Part shown: in pieces, positions 27,401 through 39,400 of the stretch | Position numbering within the stretch: position 1 is the first letter of the stretch | How the letters are laid out: each line of letters starts with the position of its first letter | Origin: Myxocyprinus asiaticus | Taxonomy: Eukaryota; Chordata; Actinopteri; Cypriniformes; Catostomidae | DNA length: 64,000 nt | Assembly: GCF_019703515.2 (NCBI RefSeq) | Contig: NC_059382.1 | Span: 10,860,001-10,924,000 of the forward strand | Reading direction: 5' to 3' | The notes under the pieces: generated by a model | Told to the model about the DNA's origin: nothing | What the model saw: the letters and a program-made list of their open reading frames with translations, nothing else | Database searches by the model: none | Position numbers and translations under genes: made by a program

Positions 27401-30400
27401 GCCAATTTTCATTGGCCTTTTATCAAAGACCAGAGGTGTGTCGGGCTCCCAAGAGTGACCCCTAGTGTCACTACATCGACACAACGTTGAGTGAGTGACA
27501 GATAGGGAAGCTCAGTTACACTTCCTAGTTCTTGATGCATGGGCAGAGTACTGTATGGCACTAGGAAGAGTAATCGAGCTTGAAATCATGATTGCCAGGA
27601 GACTGCTGTCAAGGAAAATTAGTAACATTTTGGTCTGTTCTCATCCGAAACCGATTGGATCACTTTAGAAGACATTGGAGCTTCAAATGTTTGGTTACCA
27701 TTCACTTGCATTGAGCTGAGATATTCTAAAACTCCTTGTTTTTGTTCAATGGAAAAAAGAAAGTCACAAACTTCTGGGATGGCACTGGGATGAGTAAATG
27801 ATTTTTCATTTTTGGGTGAACTATCACTTTTATGCCTTATGTTAAATTGCTTCTCAAGTGAATGTGTGTTGTTTTGAGGATGTTTAGAAATGTTTTTTTT
27901 TTTTTTTAAACAAGACATGGATACTGATTAGAAATAGGATTTTCTTTCAGTGTTTTTTGCTTTTGTACAAATGAATATTTCTGGAATATTTTCAGCACTG
28001 ACCTCCAACATTCTTTAAATCTTAAACACAGCTGGTGTGGACTACGTTGGTATTATTAAGAATCTGGACTTTTCCCCGGGTATTAACATGCAGACGTTCA
28101 AGGTCACAATCCTGGATGACTTGGGACAGCCGGTGCAGGAGGGGCCAGAGAAATTTGAGTTGGTTCTCCGTATGCCCATGAATGGCATATTGGGAGAACC
28201 AGGAAAGGCTACTATCTACATCAATGACTCTGTCTCAGATTGTGAGTAGTCTTACAATAAACATCAGTTTTCCATTGCAATATCTCAGGAAGGACCAAAC
28301 GCAAAGTTTAGGGGTCTTGTGTGCCCCTAAGGGGGGTTATTTTCCCATAATGACCAGCTGACTATACATTATCCCACTTATTAGATGGCTACTTGCCAAA
28401 AAATAAAGGACATAAAATATTAATTTGAGTTAAATAGTTTTATTATGTCATAAGAAAGAGACTGCAGAGTAAGACAAGAGACAATAAACTAGCTTGTAAC
28501 AAAAATTATATGTAACAAAGCTATTGAACAAATCTATTACCTTGGAACAATGGTCAAGTATTCCAGTCAGTCGTGTAAGAATAAATAAGAAATAAAATAG
28601 ATGATCCCTTCAACATAAGCTCAAACATATTATATCATTTCAGGTTTTTGTATACCAGTATAAGGTTCTTTTGTTTTTATCCCTAGTGCCCAAGGTGCAA
28701 TTCCGAGATCCAACATACACAGGTGACGAGAAGGATGGCCAGATATCTGCTATTGTGTACCGTAGTGGAGATCTGAGCTACAAGTCCAGCGTACGGTGCT
28801 ACAGTTGCCAGGGCTCGGCCCAAGTCATGATGGACTTCAATGAGAGGCCAAACACAGACATTTCCACCATTGTCTTTTTACCAGGTGAGTTTTGTAGGTA
28901 TTGTTAAGAACATAGTTTTTTTCTGAATGTGTATTCTGAAGGAAATCCAGAAGGAAAGAGTGACTGATTTAAGTTCCTGTAGCTCAACTGGTAGAGCTGT
29001 TAGCAACACCAAGGTCATGGGTTTAATTCCCAGGGAAGACACTTACTGATTAAAAGAATAGTTCACCCCAAAAAAAAAAAATATCTTATCATTAACTCAC
29101 CCTCATGCCATCCCAGCATGAGGGTGAGTAAATGATGAGAGAAGTTTCATTCAACTATCCCTTTAAATGTCTACCATGAATGCAATGTAAGTCGCTTTAG
29201 ATACAAGAGTCTGCCAAATGCATAAATGTAAATTAATTTACCATTTCATAATGACTTCAGTGAAAATGTGCCAGCATGTTTATTCTGTTTGTTTGTTGTT
29301 GTTTTTTTTTTTGATGAATGTGTGTAGGAGAGGTGGAGAAGCCTTGTGTTCTCATCCTTGTGGATGACACTGAACATGAGGAAGATGAGGAGCTCAGACT
29401 GATGCTGGGAAGCCCCAAGAGTGAGTCTTCATTCGGGGCATCTATAGGGGCTCAGAATGAGACACTCATCAAGATTAAGGATGATGCTGACAGTAAGACA
29501 CTTTCCCAAATCCTGTAACTATTTATGCTCACTTTTAATTGCTGTTTTCTGACAGTGTTCCAGAAAGCACTTTATTCATTTAACAGCAGAAGGATGAAGT
29601 TGTATGGCTATATCATAGATGTGCCTAAATTAATTTAGTATGTTAATCAAGAGTTTTTTTTAAATTATTCAGGCTCAAAAAAACGTCAAGATGTCAGCTG
29701 TATAAAGTGAAAAAAACATAAGAATCCATCATGCTTAATCCTCATTCTGTGTAAGCTGTAAAATGACACCTCTCCTTTCCCATGATCTTCCTTCCCCAGA
29801 AGCAATTATCAGGTTTGGAGCAACCAAGTTCAGTGTCAGTGAACCCAGTGAGTCTGGACAACTGTCAGTGGTGAGGATCCCAGTGCAGAGGGTTGGAGAC
29901 ACATCTAAAGTATCTGTAGTTCGGGTTCACACCAAGGATGGCTCGGCTTCGTCTGGAGAAGATTACCACCCTATCTCAGAAGGCAAGATCTAATGCAATG
30001 CATCATTGGTTCACCCTTACGTTTGTGTTGCTCCTTAAAGGTTATCGACAAAAAAAAAAAAAAACATAAATAAAAACAAGCCGTTACCATGTGCATATAA
30101 AAGGTAATTAAAGTCAGTCGTCAAAATGACAGTTTCCCTTCTGTAGATGTTGTGTTTAAAGAGGGAGAGACAGAGCACATTGCGGAGGTGGAAATTTTAT
30201 ATGATGGTGTGCGAGAGATGAGAGAGGCCTTCACTGTCCATCTGAAACCCGATGAGAACATGGTAGCAGAGATCCAGGTACTATTTAAAAATATGCTTGT
30301 CCTGGGGCAACTGAAACAAAGCATATGCCAACATTCAACACAATTTACTTGTCGTCCATGGTTCCAAATAGGATCTTTTGTGAACCTTTACTTTAGGTGA

Positions 30401-33400
30401 CCAAAGCCATCATCTACATTGAGGAGACCAACAGTATGGCCGACGTGACCTTCCCCTCTGTGCCAGTGTTAGTGTCTCTGTTGCAGTACGATGATACAGG
30501 CAGCACTAGAGACACTCAGCCAATCGCAGGATATCCTATAGTCTGTGTCACGGTAGGTATTAGTTTAGTTTAGAATTTACTTTTTTTGCATGGCACACAA
30601 TTCAAATTTGTTTCTAAATTCGGAGAAACTGGATCTGTTTGATCAGTCAGTGGATGCAATATAAAGCAAATTTCCGATTGTTTACTATGTGGGGAAAGAG
30701 TAAGCAAAAATGCGTGAACACAGACATGGAATAAGAGGAAAAAACCTACTCGAAATCCGATCTGATAGTTTAAACTTTGCATTTCCAAAAATCCAGCTTA
30801 ATTAATATTTCAAGCCACATACAAATGTGGAGAGTTTTGAAAAAAAAAAAACGTATTTAAAGGTGCAATATGTAACCATTTTCATGTAATACTCGCCTTT
30901 TTTTTTTTTGCCAATGCATGAATGGCTTTTAACGCACCTTAAAAAAAAGAGCCCTTCCTGGACTTCCTAGGTTGCCTATTAAAGCCTGTAGACTGATTTT
31001 CATGGGAAGGAAGCGGGTCGCTTTTGCCGGGAAAATCCAAAGAATGTGACGTTTATGCGCGCTTCCGAGAGCCTTGCCTCAGACAGTAGCATCTCTTCTG
31101 CTGTTCAACAGCGACAACAAACTGCAACACTAGGTAACGTTAACTTAGAGATGGAATCCAGCAAACGTCCGGCTCCCAGCACAACACCGACTCCTACACA
31201 AACTCTGAGTTAGCAAAAAAAAAAAAAAAATACATTTATCTACTGAATCCCATATGGCTAAGCGGGAACTTGATCGTGGTCGAGCGAAAACTAGAGTGAA
31301 CATCGGCAGGGCATTTGGTTCCTGGAGGGACCTTCGTTCAGTTTGGGGGATCAAAACCGACCCTAAATTGCCATTCTTCTTATTGGACAGGTAAGCTTAC
31401 ATAACTGCAAAGCATGTGAAATATAGTGCCATAAGGATTGATTTGTGTAATTTTAGCTAACTTGATTTTGCCTGCACAGTAACTGTCATAAACAGTGTTA
31501 GTCTGTAATTATTCAGCGAGGTAAACTACAATAACACATGAAATGAATGCTAGACAGTGTTCAAGATAATGCAAAAAGACCCATTCATTAGTGTAACGTA
31601 ACATGGTTACGCAGAAAATATATACATTCTATTATTATAAAACAATAGCACATCGAAATATCAAAATGACAGTTGTGATGGAATCACATCAATACTGAAT
31701 TGTGTCAACATATTTATAATGTACAGTCTATTTTATAAACAGCTACTGCCATCATCGACCAAATTTAGCTAACAGCTATTGATAGAGCTGGCTAGCTAGC
31801 TAACGCTGACATAGGCTACCGTATAAATGCAGTCAATGTATCATGCAAAGAAAAGTGATTACTTCAAACTACAGTCTCGCATAGTCAGACCTATATCCAC
31901 ACTTTGTTTTAGCCCTTTTCCAGCACTGGAGAGTCAAATATAATATACAGTCTCAAAGTTTGTAGTAAAACAATCATAACTGTGTAATTTTAGTTATGCT
32001 ACCTCATCTGTCAGCATGATGCCGGTGAATCACGTTGTCTCTTTGTACGTTAAGTTATTGTTTTGTCCGATGCGTACGTCCCTATGGAGTGTGTGCACGA
32101 GCATGAGCACGAGTAACAGGTAGCTTGCTGCAGTTGACTTAACGGCCACAGGTGTCATTAATAACAAGGGTTTCTGAATCTTACATACTGCACCTTTAAT
32201 GTGGAGGGGGGGGGTTATATTAAGATTGAACATGGCTTATAGCAAATATTGATTTCAAAAACTTTTATTGTTTCTTTCTATTGTTGCGAATAGTAGCTTT
32301 ATATGGAATAAGATGAAGTCATCATATCAAAATTAGCATTGCCCCATTTTCAATATCGCTCTCTGTTCATTTATTTATTCCGAAGTCATGCAACTCTAAG
32401 TATCCTGACTTTGACCGGACGGGCTCCATTTGTGTTGCTGAGAACATCAACAACACACTGACCCGCTACCGCTGGCTAGTCAGTGCCCCCACAGGACCTG
32501 ATGGTGTCACCAGTCCCATGAAGGAAGTGGACTTTGATACATTCTTTACATCCTCCAAAATGATCACTCTAGACTCAGTGTATTTCCAGGCAGGCTCACG
32601 GGTACAGTGTGCAGCTCGGGCTGCCAACTCCAATGGGGATGAAGGCCTGGAGCTCACCAGCCCCATAGTCTCCATCAGCCTAGACGAGGGTGAGTGACTG
32701 TTATGAATGTGCTCAGTTTTGTGACATTGCATTAAGGTTGCAATAATGGGACTTTTTCGGACTGGAAAGTGGAGTTTTACCTTCTGAATGTTCGAGTATA
32801 TTTACTTTGTACCGTTGCACAGAATATCTTGAATTTTCAGATATGACCCCTTTAAGATGCTGCTGTTTAAGTTTTTCATTTTGTAATCAGGTATGTGCCA
32901 GCCTCAGGTTGTTGGCACAATTGGAGCTGAACCTTTCTCTGCCAGGCTGCGCTACACAGGGGCTGAAGATCCAGAGCATTCCAACCTCGTTAAACTAACT
33001 GTCACCATGCCCCATATAGATGGTAAAAAGAACACTTGGACACAGTCTTATATTTTTTAGTGTCAAATTTTACAGTTTAGGTAGATTGGAATCACTAGAT
33101 TACTTTGAATTACTGGATTATTCTGAATTATTGCCTTTAGCTCAACTAGTAGAGCAAGGACAACAACACTGAAGTTAAGAGGTAAATTCCAATGAAAATG
33201 CATACTGCTAAAATGTATACCGTACCTTATGCTTTGGATAAAAGCATGTATGAGTAAATAATGAGTGCCCAGGATTCACTTTTTCTAATCACTATTTTTA
33301 TCACCTTTTTGCTTTTTGCAGTTCTCTCAAATGGTCCTACGTTGTAACAAATGAGCTTCTGAAAGAAAAAATATTCCATGAAGTCTTTCAGTTAATATAA

Positions 33401-36400
33401 CAACATGAAACTCCAAGCAACACATAATATCAGCACTCTTGGAATGCTGCTTGTCCAATCAGATTACAAAACCAGAAACAAATTATGTGTAAAAATAATT
33501 AGAAAATGTTTTAGATGGCGTAAAGCATATCACATTGTAAAACACCTGCTGTGTCAGATCAGATGCATTGTTCTCAAAATAGTTTACTTTTCATCCATGT
33601 CACATCATCTGCAATGTTCCCTTGATAGGTATGCTACCTGTAGTCTCCACTCGACCTCTCACCAACTTTGAGCTGACCTTGAGTCCAGACGGAACGCGTG
33701 TTGGAAATCATCGCTGCTCTAACCTGTTAGACTACATGGAAGTCCGAACACGCTACGGCTTCATCACAGACGCCACACGCAACCCAGATGCCATCGATGA
33801 GACCGCACCCTACCAACACAGCGCAGTCCTTAGGGGCCAGAGCACCCTACGATTCTACCGAAACCTGCATCTGGAGGCATGCTTGTGGGAGTTTGTCAGT
33901 TACTATGACATGTCTGAACTGCTCAACGATTGTGGAGGGACCATTGGGACGGATGGACAGGTGAGGAGAGAGAACAAAACCAACTAAACCAAAAACAATT
34001 CTATTCTATTCTATTCTATTCAATTCTATTGGCATAGTGATGGCATCAGATGGTAATACCATGGTACTGAATGATTACGATATTCAAGTACTATGGTATT
34101 TACCAGGATTTTGTTTTATAATATCAAATGATTCATCTACCATGATTTTTACATGGTACTCCAAGATACTTTAAATAATATGGTACAAAGAAAAAAACGT
34201 CCTGGTTACTTTCGTAACCTCCATTCCCTGATGGAGGGAATGAGATGTTGTGTTGATGTAGTGACACTAGGGGTCACTTTTGGGAGCCCCAAACACCTCT
34301 GGTCTTTGAAAAAAGGCCAATGGGAATTGGCGAGTGGTACTTGCATACCACTCCCCCGAACATACGGGTATAAAAGGAGCTGGTATGCAGCCACTCATTC
34401 AGGTTTTGTGCTGAGGAGCCAAGACAAGGTCCCGGCCATTTCAACGGGTAGTCCAGCGTTGTGGCAGGAGGGACACAACATCTCGTTCCCTCCATCAGGG
34501 AACGGAGGTTACAAAAGTAACCAGGACGTTCCCTATCTGTCACCCACTCAATGTTGTGTTGATGTAGTGACACTAGGGGTCCCTATACGAAATGCCACAA
34601 CTAGCTGAACTGTGTTACGTGAACTGGCAGTGCGAGACGGGCAGACCACTGTGTGCCTCGTAGCCAGCGCACCAGGCCGACATGTAACCTCCCCCAACGC
34701 TGTGTAGCAAATTAGCTTAAAAAGGGAATTATTTATAATTAATTATAACTGGTTATAATTAATAATAAATATTTAGATTAGATCTTAGAATTAACTGTAG
34801 CAGAATCGATATTACAATTACTTGATCTGTCCGTCCACCGAGCAGACAATATAATTATTTATCAATTCTAGGAAGATTACTTTCCTGGCCAAGGAACAAT
34901 AGCCTTCCTACTTATACAGTGCTAGCAGTAGTTTAGCATGTAGCAAGGAGCAACATTCAGTGACTTTGAATTGTGAGCGGAACACAGAGACAATCAATTG
35001 TGAATATAAGGGATTTAATAAATGAAACTATAACTAACATACAAACAAACTAAGCAAAACATACATATATAGAATGAAGGAAAGTAAGGAAAGGAGAGAG
35101 AGAGAGAGAGCAAAGAAGGCAGTATTTCACGTCAGTTAACCACAACCTAAATGAGAATCATCAGAGGCACAATTCACCTTAAAAGGGGTTCAAACTTAAA
35201 CGCGCATCTAATCAGTTGTAAATGGTTACTTGCATTGGTTTGTTGCTGAATAAGAGTCTTGATGCGGTAGACGAGGTTCTCGACGATTTCTTTAGGAGTG
35301 AGTTGAAGAAGTCCACAGGAAATCCACAAAGTTACTTGAAGGTAAACACTGCCAGAAGGTTAAACTCAAGAGGAGAGTTTTGGAGTGTGTTGGTCTCAAG
35401 AAGAAGAGTTTTGAGCCATGATTAGTCTGCATTCTGGAGTTTTGATAGTTCATTGCCGCACCCATTTTGTAGGTGGAGTGGCCAATCAGAGGCATGCATT
35501 TTGAGCGGGAGAGACATCCTTTGTCTCCGTTTATGGCCCATTCGCATTTTATTGCTGATCTGGACCGCTAGTGCAGCTTTTAATTCAAAACATAGTAAGA
35601 ATTGTTCGATGCATTTCACGATCACATGGTGTACATTATTGTGTGAGAAATAAAGAGAAGATCATTTTGATACCAAGAAGGTAACCTCCAGACGATATTA
35701 AAGCAGAGATACACTCATACACTTGAATATAGGCATTTAACGCATAACTAATACAAGTAAAGGGTTTTAACTAAGTTAATATAATAGGGGAATATACATA
35801 CAACACATGCATATAGCAGATACATTTATAACTGCTTACTATGGCCTAAATAGAGAAAATGTCTTTAGGTGTGTGTGTGATGTGTATTGGAATTACTGGA
35901 GACAGACAACTGCTCTGGTGCCTGGCACGGGGGTCACCCATTATGGTGTGAGAAATGAAGAGAAGTTCATTTTGATACCAAGAAGGTAACCTCCAGACGA
36001 TATTAAAGCAGAGATACACTCATACACTTGAATATAGGGTTTAACGTCTAACTAATACAAGTAAAGGGTTTTAACCAAGTTAATATAATAGGGGAATATA
36101 CATACAACACATGCATATAGCAGATACATTTATAACTGCTTACTATGGCCTAAATAGAGAAAATGTCTTTAGGTGTGTGTGTGACGTGTATTGGAATTAC
36201 TGGAGACAGACAACTGCTCTGGTGCCTGGCACGGGGGGTCACCCCTTTCTGTGGAATGTGTTTGAAGCTTGATGGAGACACTCCAGAGGCGACCTGTTTT
36301 AGCATCCTTTTGATAGTGATAAAGACCATCTGCAATTTAGCACCCATATAAATGTAAACGCGGAGGCCAGGTCAGTAATTTATATGCAAATGTCAAAAGG

Positions 36401-39400
36401 CTAAAAGGTTTTTTTCAAACAAAGTGTAATTAGCCATCACTGATCTTACACAGACGTTACAGCTGTTATGAGCGTCGAATGGCCCTTTGGTGACAAGTCG
36501 ACTGCCCAAAAGATAGGGACAGGCTAGCCCAGTTGTGGCCTCTTATCCTCTATTTTCTCTCCCCAAAAAAAGAGTGAAATTTGTTAACCAACTGGGGTCA
36601 CCATTGTCTACATCGTGGGGGTCACTCCCAAGGGGAAGATGCCACGGTGACCACACCCTGCCCAGAGAGGGGGGGGTATATTGAGTGGAAATACATCACA
36701 TGGTCTTGCCGAGCCTTGTCGGAAGTATGTCATGTGGAGAAGTCCCATGGTAGGTCCTACCCAATGGGGGAGGAGTTTCTACAAACATGGTGACTGGGGC
36801 AGAGGGGCCTCTGCTCAAGGAAGACGCAGTTTACCAACAGGGAAATGATTTAGCGGAAGATATACGTCGCATGGTGTCACCTATGGGGAACCAACACATT
36901 CGGAGCACCCACCTCAGTACAGGGCTTAGTTAGCACATTTACTGAGCCGGCAGCGAGTATCTCCGCAAACTCGTCTGCCACAGGGCTTGGAGGAAGTCAT
37001 CCAGGGAACAAACTTTGTGAACACTACTGGGAGTCAACAGCGCACGTCTTCAGCTTAGGCGAAGTGAAAGGCACTATGCGCAAGCAATACACCTGGCCAG
37101 CTGTCCCAGACTTACCTGCTTGTGCCTGCCACTACACGGGACAAAACTGGCTCAACCCGGAGATTGTAGAACCTCGCAAAGGTGTTGGGTGTTGACCAGT
37201 CCACTGCTATGCAAATCTCTGTTAGAGAGGCGCAACTGGTCAAGGCCCAGGAGGTCGCCATGCTCCTGGTAGAATGGGCTCGTAGCCCTGCAGGAGGCGG
37301 CACGTCCTGATCGTGATATGCCATTGCTATGGCATCAATGACCCAGTGGGCGATCCTCTGCTTGGAGACAGCGCTTCCTTTCTGCTGTCCACCAAAGCAG
37401 ACAAAGAGCTGCTCAGAGACTCTAAAGCACTGCGTGCGATCCAAATAGATGCGTAAAGTGCGCACCAGACACAGCAACATCAGGGCTGGGTCTGCCTCCT
37501 CCTGGGGCAGCACTTGCAGGTTCACCACCTGATCCCTAAATGGGGTCGTGGGAACCTTTGGCACATAGCCCGGTCGTGGTCTCAGGATCACGTGAGAGTA
37601 GCCCGGACCGAACCCCAGGCACGATTCGCTGACAGAGAACGCTTGCAGGTTTCCTACCCTCTTGATGGAAGTGAGTGCAGTCAGGAGGGCAGTCTTTAAA
37701 GAGAGTGCCTTAAGCTCAGCTGACTCCAGGGGCTCAAAGGTGGCTCCCCATAGACCCTGAAGAACTACAGAGAGGTCCCATGAGGGAATGAGGCGCGGTC
37801 TGGAGGGATTCAACCTCCTGGCGCCTCTCAGGAACCTGATGATCAGGTCGTGCTTCCCTACCGTCCACTGTGTCGTGGTGTGTCCGGTGTGATGGCCACG
37901 CGATGTGTCCTGTGGCGCCATGCCCATCTCGGGACTCGAGTCTGGAGCCAGTGCTGAAGCGGTCTCATATGCTTCAACCCGAGTGGAGTGGCCACTGCTG
38001 AGGATGCATATGCCCCAGGAGCCTCTGAAACAGTTTCAGTGGAACCGCTGTCTTCTGTCTGAACGCTTTCAAACAGGCCAGCACCGACTGTGCACACTCG
38101 TTCATGAGGCGTGCCGTCATCGAGACTGAGTCCAACTCCAAACCAAGAAAAGAGATGCTCTGAACCGGGAGGAGCTTGCTCTTTTCCCAGTTGACCTGAA
38201 GCCCTAGTCGGCTGAGGTGCGAGAGCACCAGGTCCCTGTGTGCACACAACACATCCCGAGAGTGAGCTAAGATTAGCCAGTCATTGAGATAGTTGAAGAT
38301 GCGAATTCCCACTTCCCTTAACGGGGCAAGGGCTGCCTCTTTGATCTTCGTGAAGACACGAGGGGACAAGGACTGGCTGAAAGGGAGGACCTTGTACTGA
38401 TACGCCCGACCCTCGAATGCAATCCGCAGGAAGGGTCTGTGTCGAGGTAGAATCGAGACGTGGAAATACGCGTCCTTCAGGTCTACCGCAGCGAACCAAT
38501 CTTGATGCCGGACGCATGCTAGAATGCATTTTGTGTCAACATCTTGAACGGGAGTCTGTGTAAAGCCCGGTTCAGTACTCGCAGGTCCAAGATTGGCTGC
38601 AACCCACCGCCTTTCTTTAGTACAATGAAGTAGGGGCTGTAAAACCCCTTCTTCATCTCAGCCGGAGGAACAGGCTCTATTGCATCGTTCCGTAGGAGGG
38701 TAGCGATTTCCGCATGCAAGGTAGCGGTGTTCTCGCCCTTCACCGAGGTGAAGTGGATGCCGCTGAACCTGGGCAGATGCCTGGTGAACTGAATCGTGTA
38801 GCCGAGTCAGACAGTCCGGACCAGCCATCGCGACGGGTTGGAAAGCGCAAGCCACGCGTCCAAGCTCCGGGCGAGGAGGGCCAAGGAGACAATCTTGTCG
38901 GACGTACCGGCGGGTGGGGCCTCGCGGCGGGGTGGAGCCTGAGGTGCCACATTATGTTGTGGCCATGTTGAGTTCAGGGACATCGAAGCACTTACCTGGC
39001 TCCTTGTGACCACCCCCAGAACAGCCTGGGACGGGGGAGGAAGAGGCTTGTCCTCGTGACCCGTGGAGACCGTCACATTGGGGGCGAATTTGTGGATAGC
39101 TTCCGTCTGCTGCTTCACCGCCGAGAACTGCAGGGCAAAGTCCTCGACGGTGTCGCCGAACAGGCCAACCTGGGAAATGGGGGCGCCAAGGAACCGTGCC
39201 TTGTCGGTCTCTCCCATCTCGACCAGGTTGAGCCAAAGGTGCACTCCTGGACCACCAAAGTGGACATCGCCCGCCCGAGAGACCGTGCAGTGACCTTTGT
39301 TGCCCAGAGGGCGAGGTCAGTCGCCGAGCGCAGTTCCTGCATCAATCCCGGGGTATAGGTGCATCGCGAGTGCCTTATCCACCGGGGGGATCACCGAATA

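Larger units (their letters stand above)
21681..27509 (-). mobile_element. DIRS-type retrotransposon, copy B (near full length, 5.8 kb)
   Basis: In element orientation it runs from 27509 to 21681: left terminal repeat, gag-like ORF1, RT, RNase H, tyrosine recombinase, internal complementary region (joint at 22010/22011) and right terminal repeat. Ends match copies A and D (cgtcctggttac..., ...gacagatagggaa). It is the longest copy, but RT lacks its palm and the recombinase is frameshifted. It lies inside a MITE with no target-site duplication. Confidence 0.9.
21354..27830. mobile_element. Palindromic MITE split by DIRS copy B
   Basis: The two halves are 21354-21680 and 27510-27830. The left half runs from AAAGGAATAGTTCACTC to catgattttaa. 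The right half runs from gctcagttacacttcc to gtgaactatcactttt. Together they align along the complete copy at 17381-17993 with no missing or doubled bases at the break. Confidence 0.8.

Noticed and set aside
36001..36400. A CRISPR-like or satellite array
   Set aside because: There are only two ~305-bp units in tandem, without spacers; it is a local duplication inside an insertion.
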